From contig NZ_PENZ01000051.1 of NCBI RefSeq assembly GCF_003144395.1, positions 1 to 64,000 of the forward strand: 64,000 nt of DNA. The letters run 5' to 3'. The translations under genes and the position numbers were made by a program. This DNA is from Proteus faecis (GTDB taxonomy: Bacteria; Pseudomonadota; Gammaproteobacteria; Enterobacterales; Enterobacteriaceae). This document shows positions 30,949-42,266 of the stretch, one piece after another (position 1 is the first letter of the stretch; the number at the start of each line of letters is the position of its first letter). The notes under the pieces were generated by a model. The model saw only the letters and a program-made list of their open reading frames with translations, was not told the origin of the DNA and did no database searches.

Positions 30949-30980
30949 AGACACCAAGACGTCAATACATCTAGCCATCT
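30949..30980. promoter_or_regulatory. Four tandem met boxes (MetJ operator)
   Basis: Contiguous 8-mers AGACACCA, AGACGTCA, ATACATCT and AGCCATCT (30949-30980) each resemble the met-box consensus AGACGTCT, with the second matching 7 of 8. The tandem arrangement without gaps is what cooperative MetJ dimers bind. An isolated AGAAGTCT (30923-30930, 7 of 8) lies closer to metB but is out of register. The operator is located between metB and metJ, so both should be repressed when S-adenosylmethionine is plentiful. Confidence 0.9.
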
Positions 30981-31176
30981 AAACTACTTTACGGATAGAT
31001 TAAGTAATGGAATAATACATAAATTGAGAATATCGCCAGTGGCTATTACTTTTTCTCTCACCTTTAGCCAGAAGAGTCGGTGGTTTTAGAAAAGTCATGA
31101 TAAACTGGTATTGCCCGTCAGAATGTGGATTAACCCTATTCTGGCTTCAACTAAATGATATTAATTAAGGTAATCC

Positions 31177-31494
31177 ATGGCTGAATGGAACGGTGAATAT
31201 ATCAGCCCTTACGCTGAGCATGGCAAAAAGAGTGAGCAAGTTAAAAAAATTACAGTTTCAATTCCATTGAAAGTGCTAAAAATTTTGACTGATGAACGCA
31301 CTCGCCGTCAGGTTAACAACCTAAAACATGCAACCAATAGTGAATTATTGTGTGAAGCATTTTTGCACGCATTTACTGGACAACCTCTGCCAAATGATGA
31401 AGATTTACGTAAAGAACGTAATGATGAAATCCCTGAAGAGGCAAAAAAAATAATGCGCCAGCACGGGGTTGATCCCGATACTTGGGAGTATTAA
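31177..31494 (+). CDS. metJ: Methionine regulon repressor
   Basis: Ribbon-helix-helix repressor that uses S-adenosylmethionine as corepressor. At 105 residues it is the same size as E. coli MetJ. The DNA-contacting beta strand is in [15 protein letters not shown] (23-37), and the next helix region is [20 protein letters not shown]. It is divergent from metBL, with its operator between. Downstream, instead of the adjacent rpmE region, lies a HipH-type gene flanked by repeated terminators. Confidence 0.97.
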   Translation: MAEWNGEYISPYAEHGKKSEQVKKITVSIPLKVLKILTDERTRRQVNNLKHATNSELLCEAFLHAFTGQPLPNDEDLRKERNDEIPEEAKKIMRQHGVDPDTWEY

Positions 31495-31534
31495 TCAGCG
31501 TCAGTCTTTGACTTATTGCTTGATTAACACGAAC

Positions 31535-31565
31535 AAAAAAAGCCCAAAGCAAAAACTTTGGGCTT
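31535..31565 (-). repeat. Left copy of a duplicated terminator flanking hipH
   Basis: Hairpin AAGCCCAAAG (31540-31549) / CTTTGGGCTT (31556-31565). Positions 31535-31556 are identical over 22 bp to 33106-33127 on the other side of the hipH-like gene. The T run is present only on the minus-strand side here, so it can end hipH. On the plus strand the sequence after the stem is CAGATT, which makes it a poor metJ terminator. Confidence 0.8.
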
Positions 31566-31683
31566 CAGATTATGCCCCCCAAACTTTTAGCGAGAGTGGG
31601 TTATTTAGGTATGTATTGAAGATCTTTCCAAATAAAATTCAGCAATACATCATCTCAAATTAATTTTTTAGGTCTATTTGTCA

Positions 31684-32988
31684 TCAGCCTAGGCGAGATA
31701 TACGCGAACTTGCTTCATCAAGATGACTACGTAACGCTTTAAGGCATGGAGAAAAATTATCAGAAAAACAATTACAGCTCTCAGCTAAAGTATAAAACTG
31801 CTCGGCTAACCCTAAACATTCCTGCCAGATTTCACAGCTGACCCCATCAAGTAATGTCACAGGACGAAGTGTATTGACTATTTCACCACCGGACTTAGGT
31901 GCAAATCCCATTGGTAAAATATCGTAGGCAGGTGAAATCTCATATGGGTGACCATGTCTATTGATAAACGACAAATTGCCATGATGCATATCAGTATTTC
32001 CAATCAACATACCAAATGCCCAACGGCGTGCCGTGCTAATCGCAGCATCTGGATGAACGCGTTTTTGCTTAATTAGCTCATTAACTAATACTGGCCAAGG
32101 CTCCCTTGCCCGTCCTATAAACTCAGCATCTAGCGCTTGTAAAGAAAAAAGACCTATACGGCCTAGTGGACCTACACGATCAAATCGTGGAATTTCGAGG
32201 AAGCGTTGGCCTTCAAAATCAAATACCTCTGTTTCAACTCCAAGTACTTTTAATGCCAGATGCTCAGCTTGAAGCAGATCACGCCAACGCTCACTAACTG
32301 CATTATTGTCAGGCGCCGTAAATTTTACGATAACATGACCTTTCTCTGTATAGGCACAAAATTTGGGTTGCTCTCCACCAGCGGATGAGCCAGGATCCTC
32401 TCCCGAACTAACAGCTCGTGCTAATATGGGAAAAGTTTTATCACGCTCAACAATTTCTGGTGTCTGCATACCCAAAAATTGATTTCTTGCCTGCTCTCCT
32501 ATTAACAGATTTCCGACTGCATCATGTCCATGAGTCAGCAATGCTCTGATTATATCGGTATCAGACCAACGATCTGGGTTTTGGGGCAAACCAAGCTCAA
32601 CCGAATAAGCTGAAGCATAAGCTCTCCCAAGATATCCTTGGGGACGCATATCCAATAACCACCATGGCAAGCCTTCACTATGTCGGTTCACATTGTCTAC
32701 CCGTTCCATGACGAAACCTTCTGGAAAAACTGGCGTCAATTTACCTAGTGGCTTGACTTTACCTTCTTCATTTATGCGATAAATAGGAACTGAATTAAAC
32801 CCACGGGAACTATCGCGTAAGGCATATTGAATAGAAGTTCCTGAACCAATTCGCACAATATCATCACTTAGCGCACTTAATGCCCGTGACATCGTAGGCT
32901 GACTAATATTCATAATATCAGCAAGTTGCCTTGCTGTTTTAGGTTCATTACGTAATATTTGCCGTATCACTTCAGAGCGTTTTGTCAT
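31684..32988 (-). CDS. hipH: HipA-family serine/threonine kinase toxin of the HipH (YjjJ) type
   Basis: Single-gene HipA relative with its own DNA-binding domain, 434 residues from the internal ATG at 32988. An N-terminal winged helix-turn-helix spans about 15-40 (ARQLADIMNISQPTMSRALS). The kinase part follows, with a glycine-rich ATP loop SSAGGEQPKF (201-210), catalytic loop GNTDMHHGNLSF (330-341) and metal-binding YDILP (355-359), so it looks catalytically intact. A GTG start 26 codons upstream is possible, but the added segment is a repetitive SIHSSIH/LPIH stretch. HipA relatives phosphorylate tRNA synthetases; E. coli YjjJ is reported as toxic. No separate hipB-like gene is next to it. 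It interrupts the metJ-rpmE neighbourhood. Confidence 0.82.
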   Translation of the reverse strand: MTKRSEVIRQILRNEPKTARQLADIMNISQPTMSRALSALSDDIVRIGSGTSIQYALRDSSRGFNSVPIYRINEEGKVKPLGKLTPVFPEGFVMERVDNVNRHSEGLPWWLLDMRPQGYLGRAYASAYSVELGLPQNPDRWSDTDIIRALLTHGHDAVGNLLIGEQARNQFLGMQTPEIVERDKTFPILARAVSSGEDPGSSAGGEQPKFCAYTEKGHVIVKFTAPDNNAVSERWRDLLQAEHLALKVLGVETEVFDFEGQRFLEIPRFDRVGPLGRIGLFSLQALDAEFIGRAREPWPVLVNELIKQKRVHPDAAISTARRWAFGMLIGNTDMHHGNLSFINRHGHPYEISPAYDILPMGFAPKSGGEIVNTLRPVTLLDGVSCEIWQECLGLAEQFYTLAESCNCFSDNFSPCLKALRSHLDEASSRISRLG

Positions 32989-33105
32989 GATATTAATTTT
33001 TTTATGAATAGGTAAGTGAATAGAAGAATGAATAGATAATTTATCAGTTGTGATCTGGCTTGTCACGACTAAAAGCGTTATCTAAAAAGAGAAAACTTTG
33101 CCCAT

Positions 33106-33141
33106 AAAAAAAGCCCAAAGCAAAAACCTTGGGCTTTTTTT
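33106..33141 (-). terminator. rpmE terminator / right copy of the duplicated sequence
   Basis: Stem AAGCCCAAAG (33111-33120) / CCTTGGGCTT (33127-33136) with one mismatch, with A and T runs on both sides. It can stop rpmE transcripts on the minus strand and hipH-directed antisense on the plus strand. Positions 33106-33127 are identical to 31535-31556. Confidence 0.85.
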
Positions 33142-33158
33142 CAATTCCGAACTGTCTG

Positions 33159-33186
33159 CAAGATGTCAGACTAGGCTGACATCTTG
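33159..33186. other. Perfect hairpin in the rpmE 3' region
   Basis: Eleven-bp perfect stem CAAGATGTCAG (33159-33169) / CTGACATCTTG (33176-33186) with a 6-base loop, placed 15 bp after the rpmE stop and before the terminator. There is no T run, so it may stabilise the 3' end or have been left by rearrangement. Confidence 0.6.
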
Positions 33187-33200
33187 TGACAACAAATATC

Positions 33201-33413
33201 TTATTTGCTGCCTGGAATTTTGAAGCGTTTGTTGAACAGATCAACACGACCACCAGTTGCAACATCACGTTGTTTACCAGTATAGAATGGGTGGCATTTG
33301 TCACAAACGTCCAGATTCAGGTTATGACCCGCAGTGGAGTTGATTTTCATAACGTTACCGCAAGAACAAGATGCAGTAATTTCTTCGTATTTAGGATGGA
33401 TATCTTTTTGCAT
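33201..33413 (-). CDS. rpmE: 50S ribosomal protein L31, zinc-binding form
   Basis: Component of the large ribosomal subunit located at the bridge to the small subunit. Its 70 residues contain the four zinc ligands Cys16, Cys18, Cys37 and Cys40 (ASCSCGN and VCDKCHPF), so it is the C+ type rather than the zinc-free paralogue. The C-terminus RFKIPGSK is like that of E. coli. It is divergent from priA, as in E. coli. Confidence 0.97.
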   Translation of the reverse strand: MQKDIHPKYEEITASCSCGNVMKINSTAGHNLNLDVCDKCHPFYTGKQRDVATGGRVDLFNKRFKIPGSK

Positions 33414-33580
33414 GGAAAACCTCTACTAAGGCCGTGTCGCCATTCAGCCCACAGCCGAACACCACACGTCGTGTTGATTGAAATTAAGTGTTTGGTAATT
33501 TATCTACCAAAGGGGGCGGATCATACAGAATATCCACTAAACGCGCAATGAAATCTGCACACTTTTTGTGATATTCTTAA

Positions 33581-35818
<2,238 letters not shown>

Positions 35819-36026
35819 GGCGCTTTTCTGCCTAAATTGAATATATTTTAGCCAGTGTTATGTTAAGGATATAATTCCGCTTGAATACTAGTTACAATCC
35901 AAGACTATTTATCAATTTTGCGAACTACCTCATAAAAACGATTGGTATCACACTTTTTATGCAAACTAGGTAACAGTATCTATTTAAAAAGTGGGTAGAA
36001 TAACAATTTAGAATATTTCTTGAATT

Positions 36027-36071
36027 AAAAACCGTCGATAAAATCCTTTTTTAAATATTGGCGGTTTTTTT
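36027..36071 (+). terminator. Probable terminator downstream of priA
   Basis: Stem AAAAACCG (36027-36034) / CGGTTTTT (36062-36069) continuing into a T run. The loop is long (27 bases), so strength is uncertain. The 300-bp priA-cytR gap holds this, a small GGC/GCC hairpin just after priA, the cytR promoter region, and no gene. Confidence 0.55.
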
Positions 36072-36123
36072 GCAATAAAAAAGCAATCGTTTAACTAAAC
36101 CATCCAAAAGGGAGGTATGGGGT

Positions 36124-37155
36124 TTGCAACAAAATAATAAAGATAATACGCAAGCAACAATGAAAGATGTTGCCCTTGCAGCCGGCGTGTCCACAGCAAC
36201 TGTGTCACGTACATTAATGAATCCGGAAAAAGTATCCTCACAAACCCGTCAGAAAGTTGAACAGGCTGTTCTTGATGTGGGCTATTATCCACATAACCTG
36301 TCAAAAAACCTTAAACGTAACGAGTCAAAAACGATCCTTGTGATCGTCCCTAATATCAGCGATCCCTTTTTTACTGATGTTGTGTGTGGCATCGAAGAAA
36401 CCGCTGCACAACATGGTTATCTCGTATTAATTGGTGACTGTAAGCATCAGCAAAAACATGAAAATGCCTTTATTAATCTTATTATCACCAAACAAATTGA
36501 CGGCATGTTACTTCTTGGCTCACACATCCCTTTTGATGTTTCCAAAGAAGAGCAGAAAAATTTACCACCGATGATCATGGCAAATGAGTTTGCACCTGAA
36601 CTTGAATTACCTACTGTTCATATCGATAATCTGACAGCATCGTTTAGAGCGACACACTATTTACAGCAAATGGGGCATAAGCGTATTGCCTGTATTACAG
36701 GCCCTGAAGATATGCCTTTATGTCGTTATCGCTTACAAGGCTATATTCAAGCCATGCGTAGAACAGGCGTCCCCTTGCGTGAAGATTATATTATTCGTGG
36801 TGATTTTACCCATGAAAGCGGTGCAGAAAGTCTGAAAAAGTTGATTTCATTACCTGAGCCACCAACTGCTGTGTTCTGTCATAGTGATATAATGGCAATT
36901 GGCGTTATGTGGCAGGCAAAAAAATTAGGGTTAGAGCTCCCTAAAGATCTCTCTGTGATTGGTTTTGATAATCTGGATATCACACGTTATAGCGAGCCTG
37001 CTCTCACCACAATGGAACAACCTCGTTATCAGATTGGACGTGAGTCTATGTTGTTATTACTCGACCAACTACAAGGTAGACCTGTTGCACCCGGATCTCG
37101 CTTATTAGATTGTGAGCTAATTATAAGAGACAGTGTCTGTCGGCTTAAAAGCTAG
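36124..37155 (+). CDS. cytR: LacI-family cytidine repressor
   Basis: Represses nucleoside uptake and catabolism genes together with CRP and is induced by cytidine. The 343 residues comprise a helix-turn-helix (MKDVALAAGVSTATVSRTLM) and a periplasmic-binding-like core with ILVIVPNISDPFF, GMLLLGSHIPFD, TVHIDNLTASF and FCHSDIMAIG. The likely start is TTG at 36124, preceded by GGGAGG at a spacing of 8. An ATG appears 12 codons later (at the MKDVAL segment) but would remove the short N-terminal extension found in relatives. Confidence 0.94.
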   Translation: MQQNNKDNTQATMKDVALAAGVSTATVSRTLMNPEKVSSQTRQKVEQAVLDVGYYPHNLSKNLKRNESKTILVIVPNISDPFFTDVVCGIEETAAQHGYLVLIGDCKHQQKHENAFINLIITKQIDGMLLLGSHIPFDVSKEEQKNLPPMIMANEFAPELELPTVHIDNLTASFRATHYLQQMGHKRIACITGPEDMPLCRYRLQGYIQAMRRTGVPLREDYIIRGDFTHESGAESLKKLISLPEPPTAVFCHSDIMAIGVMWQAKKLGLELPKDLSVIGFDNLDITRYSEPALTTMEQPRYQIGRESMLLLLDQLQGRPVAPGSRLLDCELIIRDSVCRLKS

Positions 37156-37225
37156 GCAAAACACACTATGTTAAGTAACATATCGTTTGTGATACCTATT
37201 CCTTTAATTACCAGCGAATCGAACT

Positions 37226-38017
37226 GTGGCACAACGAGACTATGTGGGACGAGGGCAGACATCTGCTCGTCGTAAAAAAACAACGAAAAGTAAGAGCAAA
37301 AAGGCTGCTAAAGGGCTGCCTTTAACGACGCTTATCGCGGCAATCGCTATTGTGGCGCTGTTTATCGGTGGCCTCTATTTTATTACACATAATAAAAAAG
37401 AAGCCGTAGAAACAACGCCAGCTATCACTGGGCAACATCCAGCAAATAGCTTACCGCCCAAACCGCAAGAGCGTTGGCAATATATTAAAGAATTGGAAAA
37501 TCGTCAGGTAGGTACACCTTTACAGCCTGAATTTCCTTCATCGGGTAGCCAGATTAATCCGAAAGCAACACTTTCGCCTGAACAGTTGCGTTTTTTACAA
37601 CAAATTGAAGCGGATAAACGCCAACCCGCCGTTCAACTGCCAGAAGTGCCTTATAATGGTGAAGTACCACGCTCACAAGTGGTTGTAACGCCGCCAGCAA
37701 CAACAACGCCTTCTGTTACACAACAGCCAGTACAAACTCAACAACCGCAAGCACCTGCGATTGTTACAACGCCTAAACCTGCGGTGACTGAAGCAAACTT
37801 TTTAGTGCAATGTGGCTCATTTAAAAATACCGAACAAGCTGAATCAGTGAGAGCAACGCTAGCTTTTTCTGGTGTTGAAAGCCGAGTAACGAAAGGCAAT
37901 GATGGCTGGATCCGCGTATTATCAGGTCCTTACAGTAAGGAACAAGCCAACTCTGTGAGTAAACAAGCGGCTGGAGCTGGTGTATCAGGTTGTATTCTTC
38001 GCTCTTCTGGGGGTTGA
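37226..38017 (+). CDS. ftsN: Cell division protein FtsN
   Basis: Late division protein that triggers septal peptidoglycan synthesis. The product has 263 residues with a basic cytoplasmic tail (AQRDYVGRGQTSARRKKT), one membrane span at about 33-54 and a periplasmic segment with PPKPQERWQYIKELENRQ, the conserved essential region. A short proline/glutamine/threonine-rich linker (about 145-190) leads to a C-terminal SPOR domain beginning FLVQCGSFKN. Translation starts with GTG. The linker is notably shorter than in E. coli FtsN (319 residues). It lies between cytR and hslV as usual. Confidence 0.95.
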   Translation: MAQRDYVGRGQTSARRKKTTKSKSKKAAKGLPLTTLIAAIAIVALFIGGLYFITHNKKEAVETTPAITGQHPANSLPPKPQERWQYIKELENRQVGTPLQPEFPSSGSQINPKATLSPEQLRFLQQIEADKRQPAVQLPEVPYNGEVPRSQVVVTPPATTTPSVTQQPVQTQQPQAPAIVTTPKPAVTEANFLVQCGSFKNTEQAESVRATLAFSGVESRVTKGNDGWIRVLSGPYSKEQANSVSKQAAGAGVSGCILRSSGG

Positions 38018-38130
38018 AAAATAAATTATCTCCCCCACCTATAATTCTAATTCACATAACGGGTCGTACTTTATCTTAGATAAAAGCACTTCCCGTCTCA
38101 TTTTTTATTGATTAAACCAGGGGCTGACTC

Positions 38131-38661
38131 ATGACTACAATCGTAAGTGTTCGCCGTAAGGGCCAAGTTGTAATCGGTGGTGATGGACAGGCGACGATGG
38201 GTAATACCGTCATGAAAGGCAATGTTCGCAAAGTACGCCGTCTTTATAACGACAAAGTCATTGCGGGATTTGCTGGTGGCACTGCTGATGCTTTTACTCT
38301 TTTTGAACTGTTTGAACGCAAATTAGAACTTCACCAAGGGCATTTAACTAAAGCTGCGGTAGAACTTGCTAAAGATTGGCGTACAGACAGAATGCTACGC
38401 AAATTAGAAGCGTTGCTTGCTGTTGCAGATGAAAATACATCTCTTATCATCACCGGTAATGGTGATGTGGTTCAACCAGAAAACGATTTAATTGCTATCG
38501 GTTCTGGTGGTCCTTATGCACAAGCAGCGGCTAGAGCTATGCTAGAAAATACCGAACTTTCTGCACGAGAAATTGCTGAAAAAGCACTTAGCATCGCTGG
38601 AGATATCTGTATTTACACTAACCACAATGTCAACTTTGAAGAACTCTCTTCAAAAGAGTAA
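38131..38661 (+). CDS. hslV: ATP-dependent protease subunit HslV
   Basis: Threonine peptidase of the HslUV (ClpQY) complex, cytoplasmic, 176 residues. After removal of Met the N-terminal Thr of [19 protein letters not shown] is the nucleophile. [20 protein letters not shown] is typical. It is followed 12 bp later by hslU in an operon of the heat-shock type. A sigma-32 promoter was not clearly identified in the 110-bp gap after ftsN. Confidence 0.97.
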   Translation: MTTIVSVRRKGQVVIGGDGQATMGNTVMKGNVRKVRRLYNDKVIAGFAGGTADAFTLFELFERKLELHQGHLTKAAVELAKDWRTDRMLRKLEALLAVADENTSLIITGNGDVVQPENDLIAIGSGGPYAQAAARAMLENTELSAREIAEKALSIAGDICIYTNHNVNFEELSSKE

Positions 38662-38673
38662 GGATTAGAGAGC

Positions 38674-40008
38674 ATGTCTGAAATGACTCCTCGCGAAATT
38701 GCCAGCGAACTCGATAGATTTATTATTGGTCAAGATAAAGCGAAACGTGCTGTGGCAATTGCCCTGCGTAACCGCTGGCGTCGTATGCAGCTTGATGAAG
38801 CGCTGCGTCACGAAGTAACACCTAAAAACATTCTGATGATTGGACCTACTGGTGTAGGTAAAACTGAAATTGCACGCCGTTTAGCTAAACTGGCAAATGC
38901 GCCTTTCATCAAAGTTGAAGCAACCAAATTCACCGAAGTGGGTTATGTAGGTAAAGAAGTCGATTCTATTATCCGTGATTTAACCGACTCTGCGGTCAAA
39001 ATGGTACGTAGCCAAGCTATCGATAAAAATCGTTTCCGTGCTGAGGAAATGGCTGAAGAACGTATCCTCGATGTACTTATTCCACCAGCAAAAAATAACT
39101 GGGGTGTAGCAGAACAAGCGTCTGAACCTTCAGCAGCACGTCAATCTTTCCGTAAAAAATTACGCGAAGGCCAATTAGACGATAAAGAGATTGAAATTGA
39201 GTTAGCTGCAACACCAATGGGTGTTGAAATTATGGCTCCTCCAGGAATGGAAGAGATGACTAATCAATTACAATCTATGTTCCAAAATTTAGCAGGTCAG
39301 AAACAAAAAGCGCGCAAGATGAAAATCAAAGATGCGTTTAAACTTATTGTTGAAGAAGAAGCTGCGAAATTAGTTAACCCTGAAGAGCTTAAACAACAAG
39401 CAATTGATGCGGTAGAACAACACGGTATCGTCTTTATTGATGAAGTAGATAAAATCTGTAAACGTGGTGGACAAAGTTCTGGCCCAGACGTTTCTCGTGA
39501 AGGCGTACAGCGTGACCTCTTACCACTGGTTGAAGGTTGTACTGTTTCGACAAAACACGGTATGGTAAAAACAGACCATATTCTGTTTATTGCATCAGGC
39601 GCATTCCAAGTTTCAAGTCCTTCTGATTTAATTCCTGAATTACAAGGACGTCTACCTATTCGTGTTGAACTTCAAGCGCTGACAGCAGAAGATTTTGAGC
39701 GTATTCTAACTGAACCTAATGCATCGTTAACAAAACAGTATGAAGCATTAATGGCAACCGAAGGGGTGTCTATTAGCTTCACCGAAGACGGTATTCGCAA
39801 AATTGCTGAATCAGCATGGCGTGTAAACGAAACCACTGAAAATATCGGTGCTCGTCGTTTGCATACTGTTTTAGAGCGTTTGATGGAAGAAATTTCCTAC
39901 GATGCGAGTGAACGTCAAGGTCAATCAATATTGATTGATGCAGAATATGTGAAACAGCATCTGGATGAGCTTGTCGCAGATGAAGATCTGAGTCGATTTA
40001 TTTTATAA
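38674..40008 (+). CDS. hslU: HslU unfoldase ATPase
   Basis: AAA+ partner of HslV that unfolds substrates. The 444 residues include Walker [13 protein letters not shown] near 56-67, the pore motif GYVGKEVDS, Walker [12 protein letters not shown] and a C-terminal sensor region ending DEDLSRFIL. The extreme C-terminal tail of HslU inserts between HslV subunits to activate it, and it is intact here. Its own hairpin terminator follows. Confidence 0.97.
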   Translation: MSEMTPREIASELDRFIIGQDKAKRAVAIALRNRWRRMQLDEALRHEVTPKNILMIGPTGVGKTEIARRLAKLANAPFIKVEATKFTEVGYVGKEVDSIIRDLTDSAVKMVRSQAIDKNRFRAEEMAEERILDVLIPPAKNNWGVAEQASEPSAARQSFRKKLREGQLDDKEIEIELAATPMGVEIMAPPGMEEMTNQLQSMFQNLAGQKQKARKMKIKDAFKLIVEEEAAKLVNPEELKQQAIDAVEQHGIVFIDEVDKICKRGGQSSGPDVSREGVQRDLLPLVEGCTVSTKHGMVKTDHILFIASGAFQVSSPSDLIPELQGRLPIRVELQALTAEDFERILTEPNASLTKQYEALMATEGVSISFTEDGIRKIAESAWRVNETTENIGARRLHTVLERLMEEISYDASERQGQSILIDAEYVKQHLDELVADEDLSRFIL

Positions 40009-40042
40009 TCAACTTGTGCGATCCTTATCAGCAATATTTACG

Positions 40043-40072
40043 TGGGAGGCTTGCCTCCCATTCTTATTTTTA
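40043..40072 (+). terminator. hslVU terminator
   Basis: Stem TGGGAGGC (40043-40050) / GCCTCCCA (40053-40060) followed by TTCTTATTTTTAT. It lies 35 bp after hslU and before menA. Confidence 0.88.
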
Positions 40073-40105
40073 TAATAACAACGAACATGAGTATTGAATT
40101 TCAGC

Positions 40106-41023
40106 ATGAGCTCTCTAAATTCCACTAGCCGGACTCAAGCCTGGCTTGAAAGTTTACGACCCAAAACACTGCCTTTAGGGTTAATTGCCATTGTGACGGG
40201 TTCCGCATTAGCGTATTGGATGGGTCATTTTGAGCTACCTATTGCACTGCTTGCTATATTGACAGCGGGAACGTTACAGATCCTATCAAACCTTGCCAAT
40301 GACTATGGTGATGCCGTAAAAGGAACAGATACTGAAGAACGTTTAGGGCCACTTCGTGGAATGCAAAAAGGCATAATAACAGCAGCTCAAATGAAAAAAG
40401 CGCTGATCTTAAATGTTATTATTTCCTGTATCTGTGGTATTGCACTGATTATTGTCGCCTGTAAAAAGCCTGAAGACGCTATTGGCTTCCTAGTGATGGG
40501 TTTACTCGCTATTGTTGCCGCAATTACTTATACCGTGGGTAAGCGCCCTTATGGTTATATGGGGCTAGGTGATATCTCTGTGTTAATTTTCTTTGGCTGG
40601 TTAAGTGTCATCGGAACTTATTACTTACAATCCAACACCTTTGATATTGTTACCTTACTTCCTGCTACAGCCTGTGGTTTACTTTCTGTCGCTGTTCTAA
40701 ACATTAATAATATGCGCGATTTAGAAAGTGATATTCAGGCAGGTAAAAATACATTAGCGGTTCGCTTAGGCCCTGCTGGCTCACGAACTTACCATACCTG
40801 TGTTATTTTTCTCTCTATTGCCTGCTTAATTATCTTTACTCTACTCTATATGCATCGCTGGACCGCGTGGTTATTTTTACTCGCCACCCCAATGCTTTTA
40901 CTGCATATCAAACGTGTAAATGCCGATCACTCCGGTGAAGGAATGCGTCCCCTACTCGAACACATGGTAAAAGCAGCACTACTAACTAACGTTCTTTTCT
41001 CTTTAGGTTTAGTTTTAGAATAA
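40106..41023 (+). CDS. menA: 1,4-dihydroxy-2-naphthoate octaprenyltransferase
   Basis: Membrane prenyltransferase of menaquinone synthesis, UbiA superfamily, 305 residues with about eight to nine membrane spans. The aspartate-rich motifs are NLANDYGDAVKGTD near 66-79 and NNMRDLESDIQAGKNTLAV near 198-216, which bind prenyl diphosphate and magnesium. An ATG inside the longest frame is chosen, giving MSSLNSTSRTQAWLESLRPKTLP, since relatives have a similar N-terminus. Upstream in-frame TTG is unlikely. The ribosome site is weak. Confidence 0.95.
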   Translation: MSSLNSTSRTQAWLESLRPKTLPLGLIAIVTGSALAYWMGHFELPIALLAILTAGTLQILSNLANDYGDAVKGTDTEERLGPLRGMQKGIITAAQMKKALILNVIISCICGIALIIVACKKPEDAIGFLVMGLLAIVAAITYTVGKRPYGYMGLGDISVLIFFGWLSVIGTYYLQSNTFDIVTLLPATACGLLSVAVLNINNMRDLESDIQAGKNTLAVRLGPAGSRTYHTCVIFLSIACLIIFTLLYMHRWTAWLFLLATPMLLLHIKRVNADHSGEGMRPLLEHMVKAALLTNVLFSLGLVLE

Positions 41024-41043
41024 TTTCACTCGATTGTTGATTT

Positions 41044-41072
41044 GACTCACTGAATTTTCAGTGAGTCTTTTG
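41044..41072 (+). terminator. menA terminator
   Basis: Stem GACTCACTGAA (41044-41054) / TTCAGTGAGTC (41057-41067) followed by TTTTG, immediately after the menA stop. Confidence 0.85.
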
Positions 41073-41126
41073 CCAACTACCCCTGTTAAGGGATATACTG
41101 ACCTTTCCTGTGGCAACCTGACGTAA

Positions 41127-41636
<510 letters not shown>

Positions 41637-41674
41637 TTGTTACTTTTTAGTTATATTCTTACGATTTCAATACT

Positions 41675-41707
41675 CAAAAGCCACCTAACGGTGGCTTTTG
41701 TTTTTTA
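41675..41707. terminator. Terminator between rraA and zapB
   Basis: Stem CAAAAGCCACC (41675-41685) / GGTGGCTTTTG (41690-41700) with a 4-base loop and a following TTTTTT on the plus strand. The A run on the left also makes it usable for zapB from the other side. Confidence 0.88.
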
Positions 41708-41729
41708 GGCTTTAAGCAAACAAAGACAA

Positions 41730-41972
41730 TTACTGCACGTCTTCCATTTTACCTAACAGCGCGCGTAAACGCTCTTGCCAGCTTGATTGCTCTTGTTTCA
41801 ATTCTTCATTTTCACGAACAAGGGCTTCGCGTGATCCTTTCGCTTCTTGAACTTCTTGGCTCAGCGCATCATTTTTTTCTTTTAGCTCTTCGATTTCCAT
41901 CTGTAATAACGTGATGGTATCAATGGCTTGTTGTACTTTTGATTCTAACTTCTCGAAAACTTCAAATGACAT
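41730..41972 (-). CDS. zapB: Cell division factor ZapB
   Basis: Small all-coiled-coil protein that joins ZapA at the Z ring and links it to MatP. The 80 residues from the ATG giving [17 protein letters not shown] show heptad repeats throughout ([20 protein letters not shown] and so on) and the C-terminal [15 protein letters not shown], close to E. coli ZapB (81). A start 5 codons upstream is less likely. It is divergent from glpF. Confidence 0.96.
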   Translation of the reverse strand: MSFEVFEKLESKVQQAIDTITLLQMEIEELKEKNDALSQEVQEAKGSREALVRENEELKQEQSSWQERLRALLGKMEDVQ

Positions 41973-42095
41973 ACTGTAATCCCCCATATAATCGATACTT
42001 CCGATTGTAAGTAGCCTATCAACAACTGTCTAGCATCTTCCGAGGAATTACATTCTTTTTTCAATTTTTCAAAAACACTGGTCAGATCACATTAC

Positions 42096-42117
42096 AAATG
42101 TCGATCAAGTCACTAAT
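42096..42117. promoter_or_regulatory. Candidate CRP site upstream of glpFK
   Basis: The sequence around 42096-42117 (AAATGT ... AGTCACT) keeps the left TGT and right TCAC cores of a CRP site with normal spacing, about 150 bp before glpF. Further right, CGCTCATTAACGATAA (near 42183-42198) resembles a GlpR half-site pair at about 10 of 16 positions. Both proteins regulate glpFK in E. coli. These are by-eye matches only. Confidence 0.4.
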
Positions 42118-42266
42118 TAAGAGCGTTTTCACTCATTTTCTTGATGAGACACACAAATTTCAATTTCGCTTATTCTCGTTTACGCTCATTAACGATAAAT
42201 TCACAGTTATCTTTTCAATTCGAAAAGAATACTAACAATAAATAACCCTCTTTCAGGATAGAATAT

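Noticed and set aside
33186-33551. 121-codon plus-strand frame antisense to rpmE
   Set aside because: It is an antisense shadow of a conserved ribosomal protein gene.
40087-40128. 13-codon frame MSIEFQHELSKFH before menA
   Set aside because: It overlaps the menA start without a ribosome site, and nothing supports a leader peptide.
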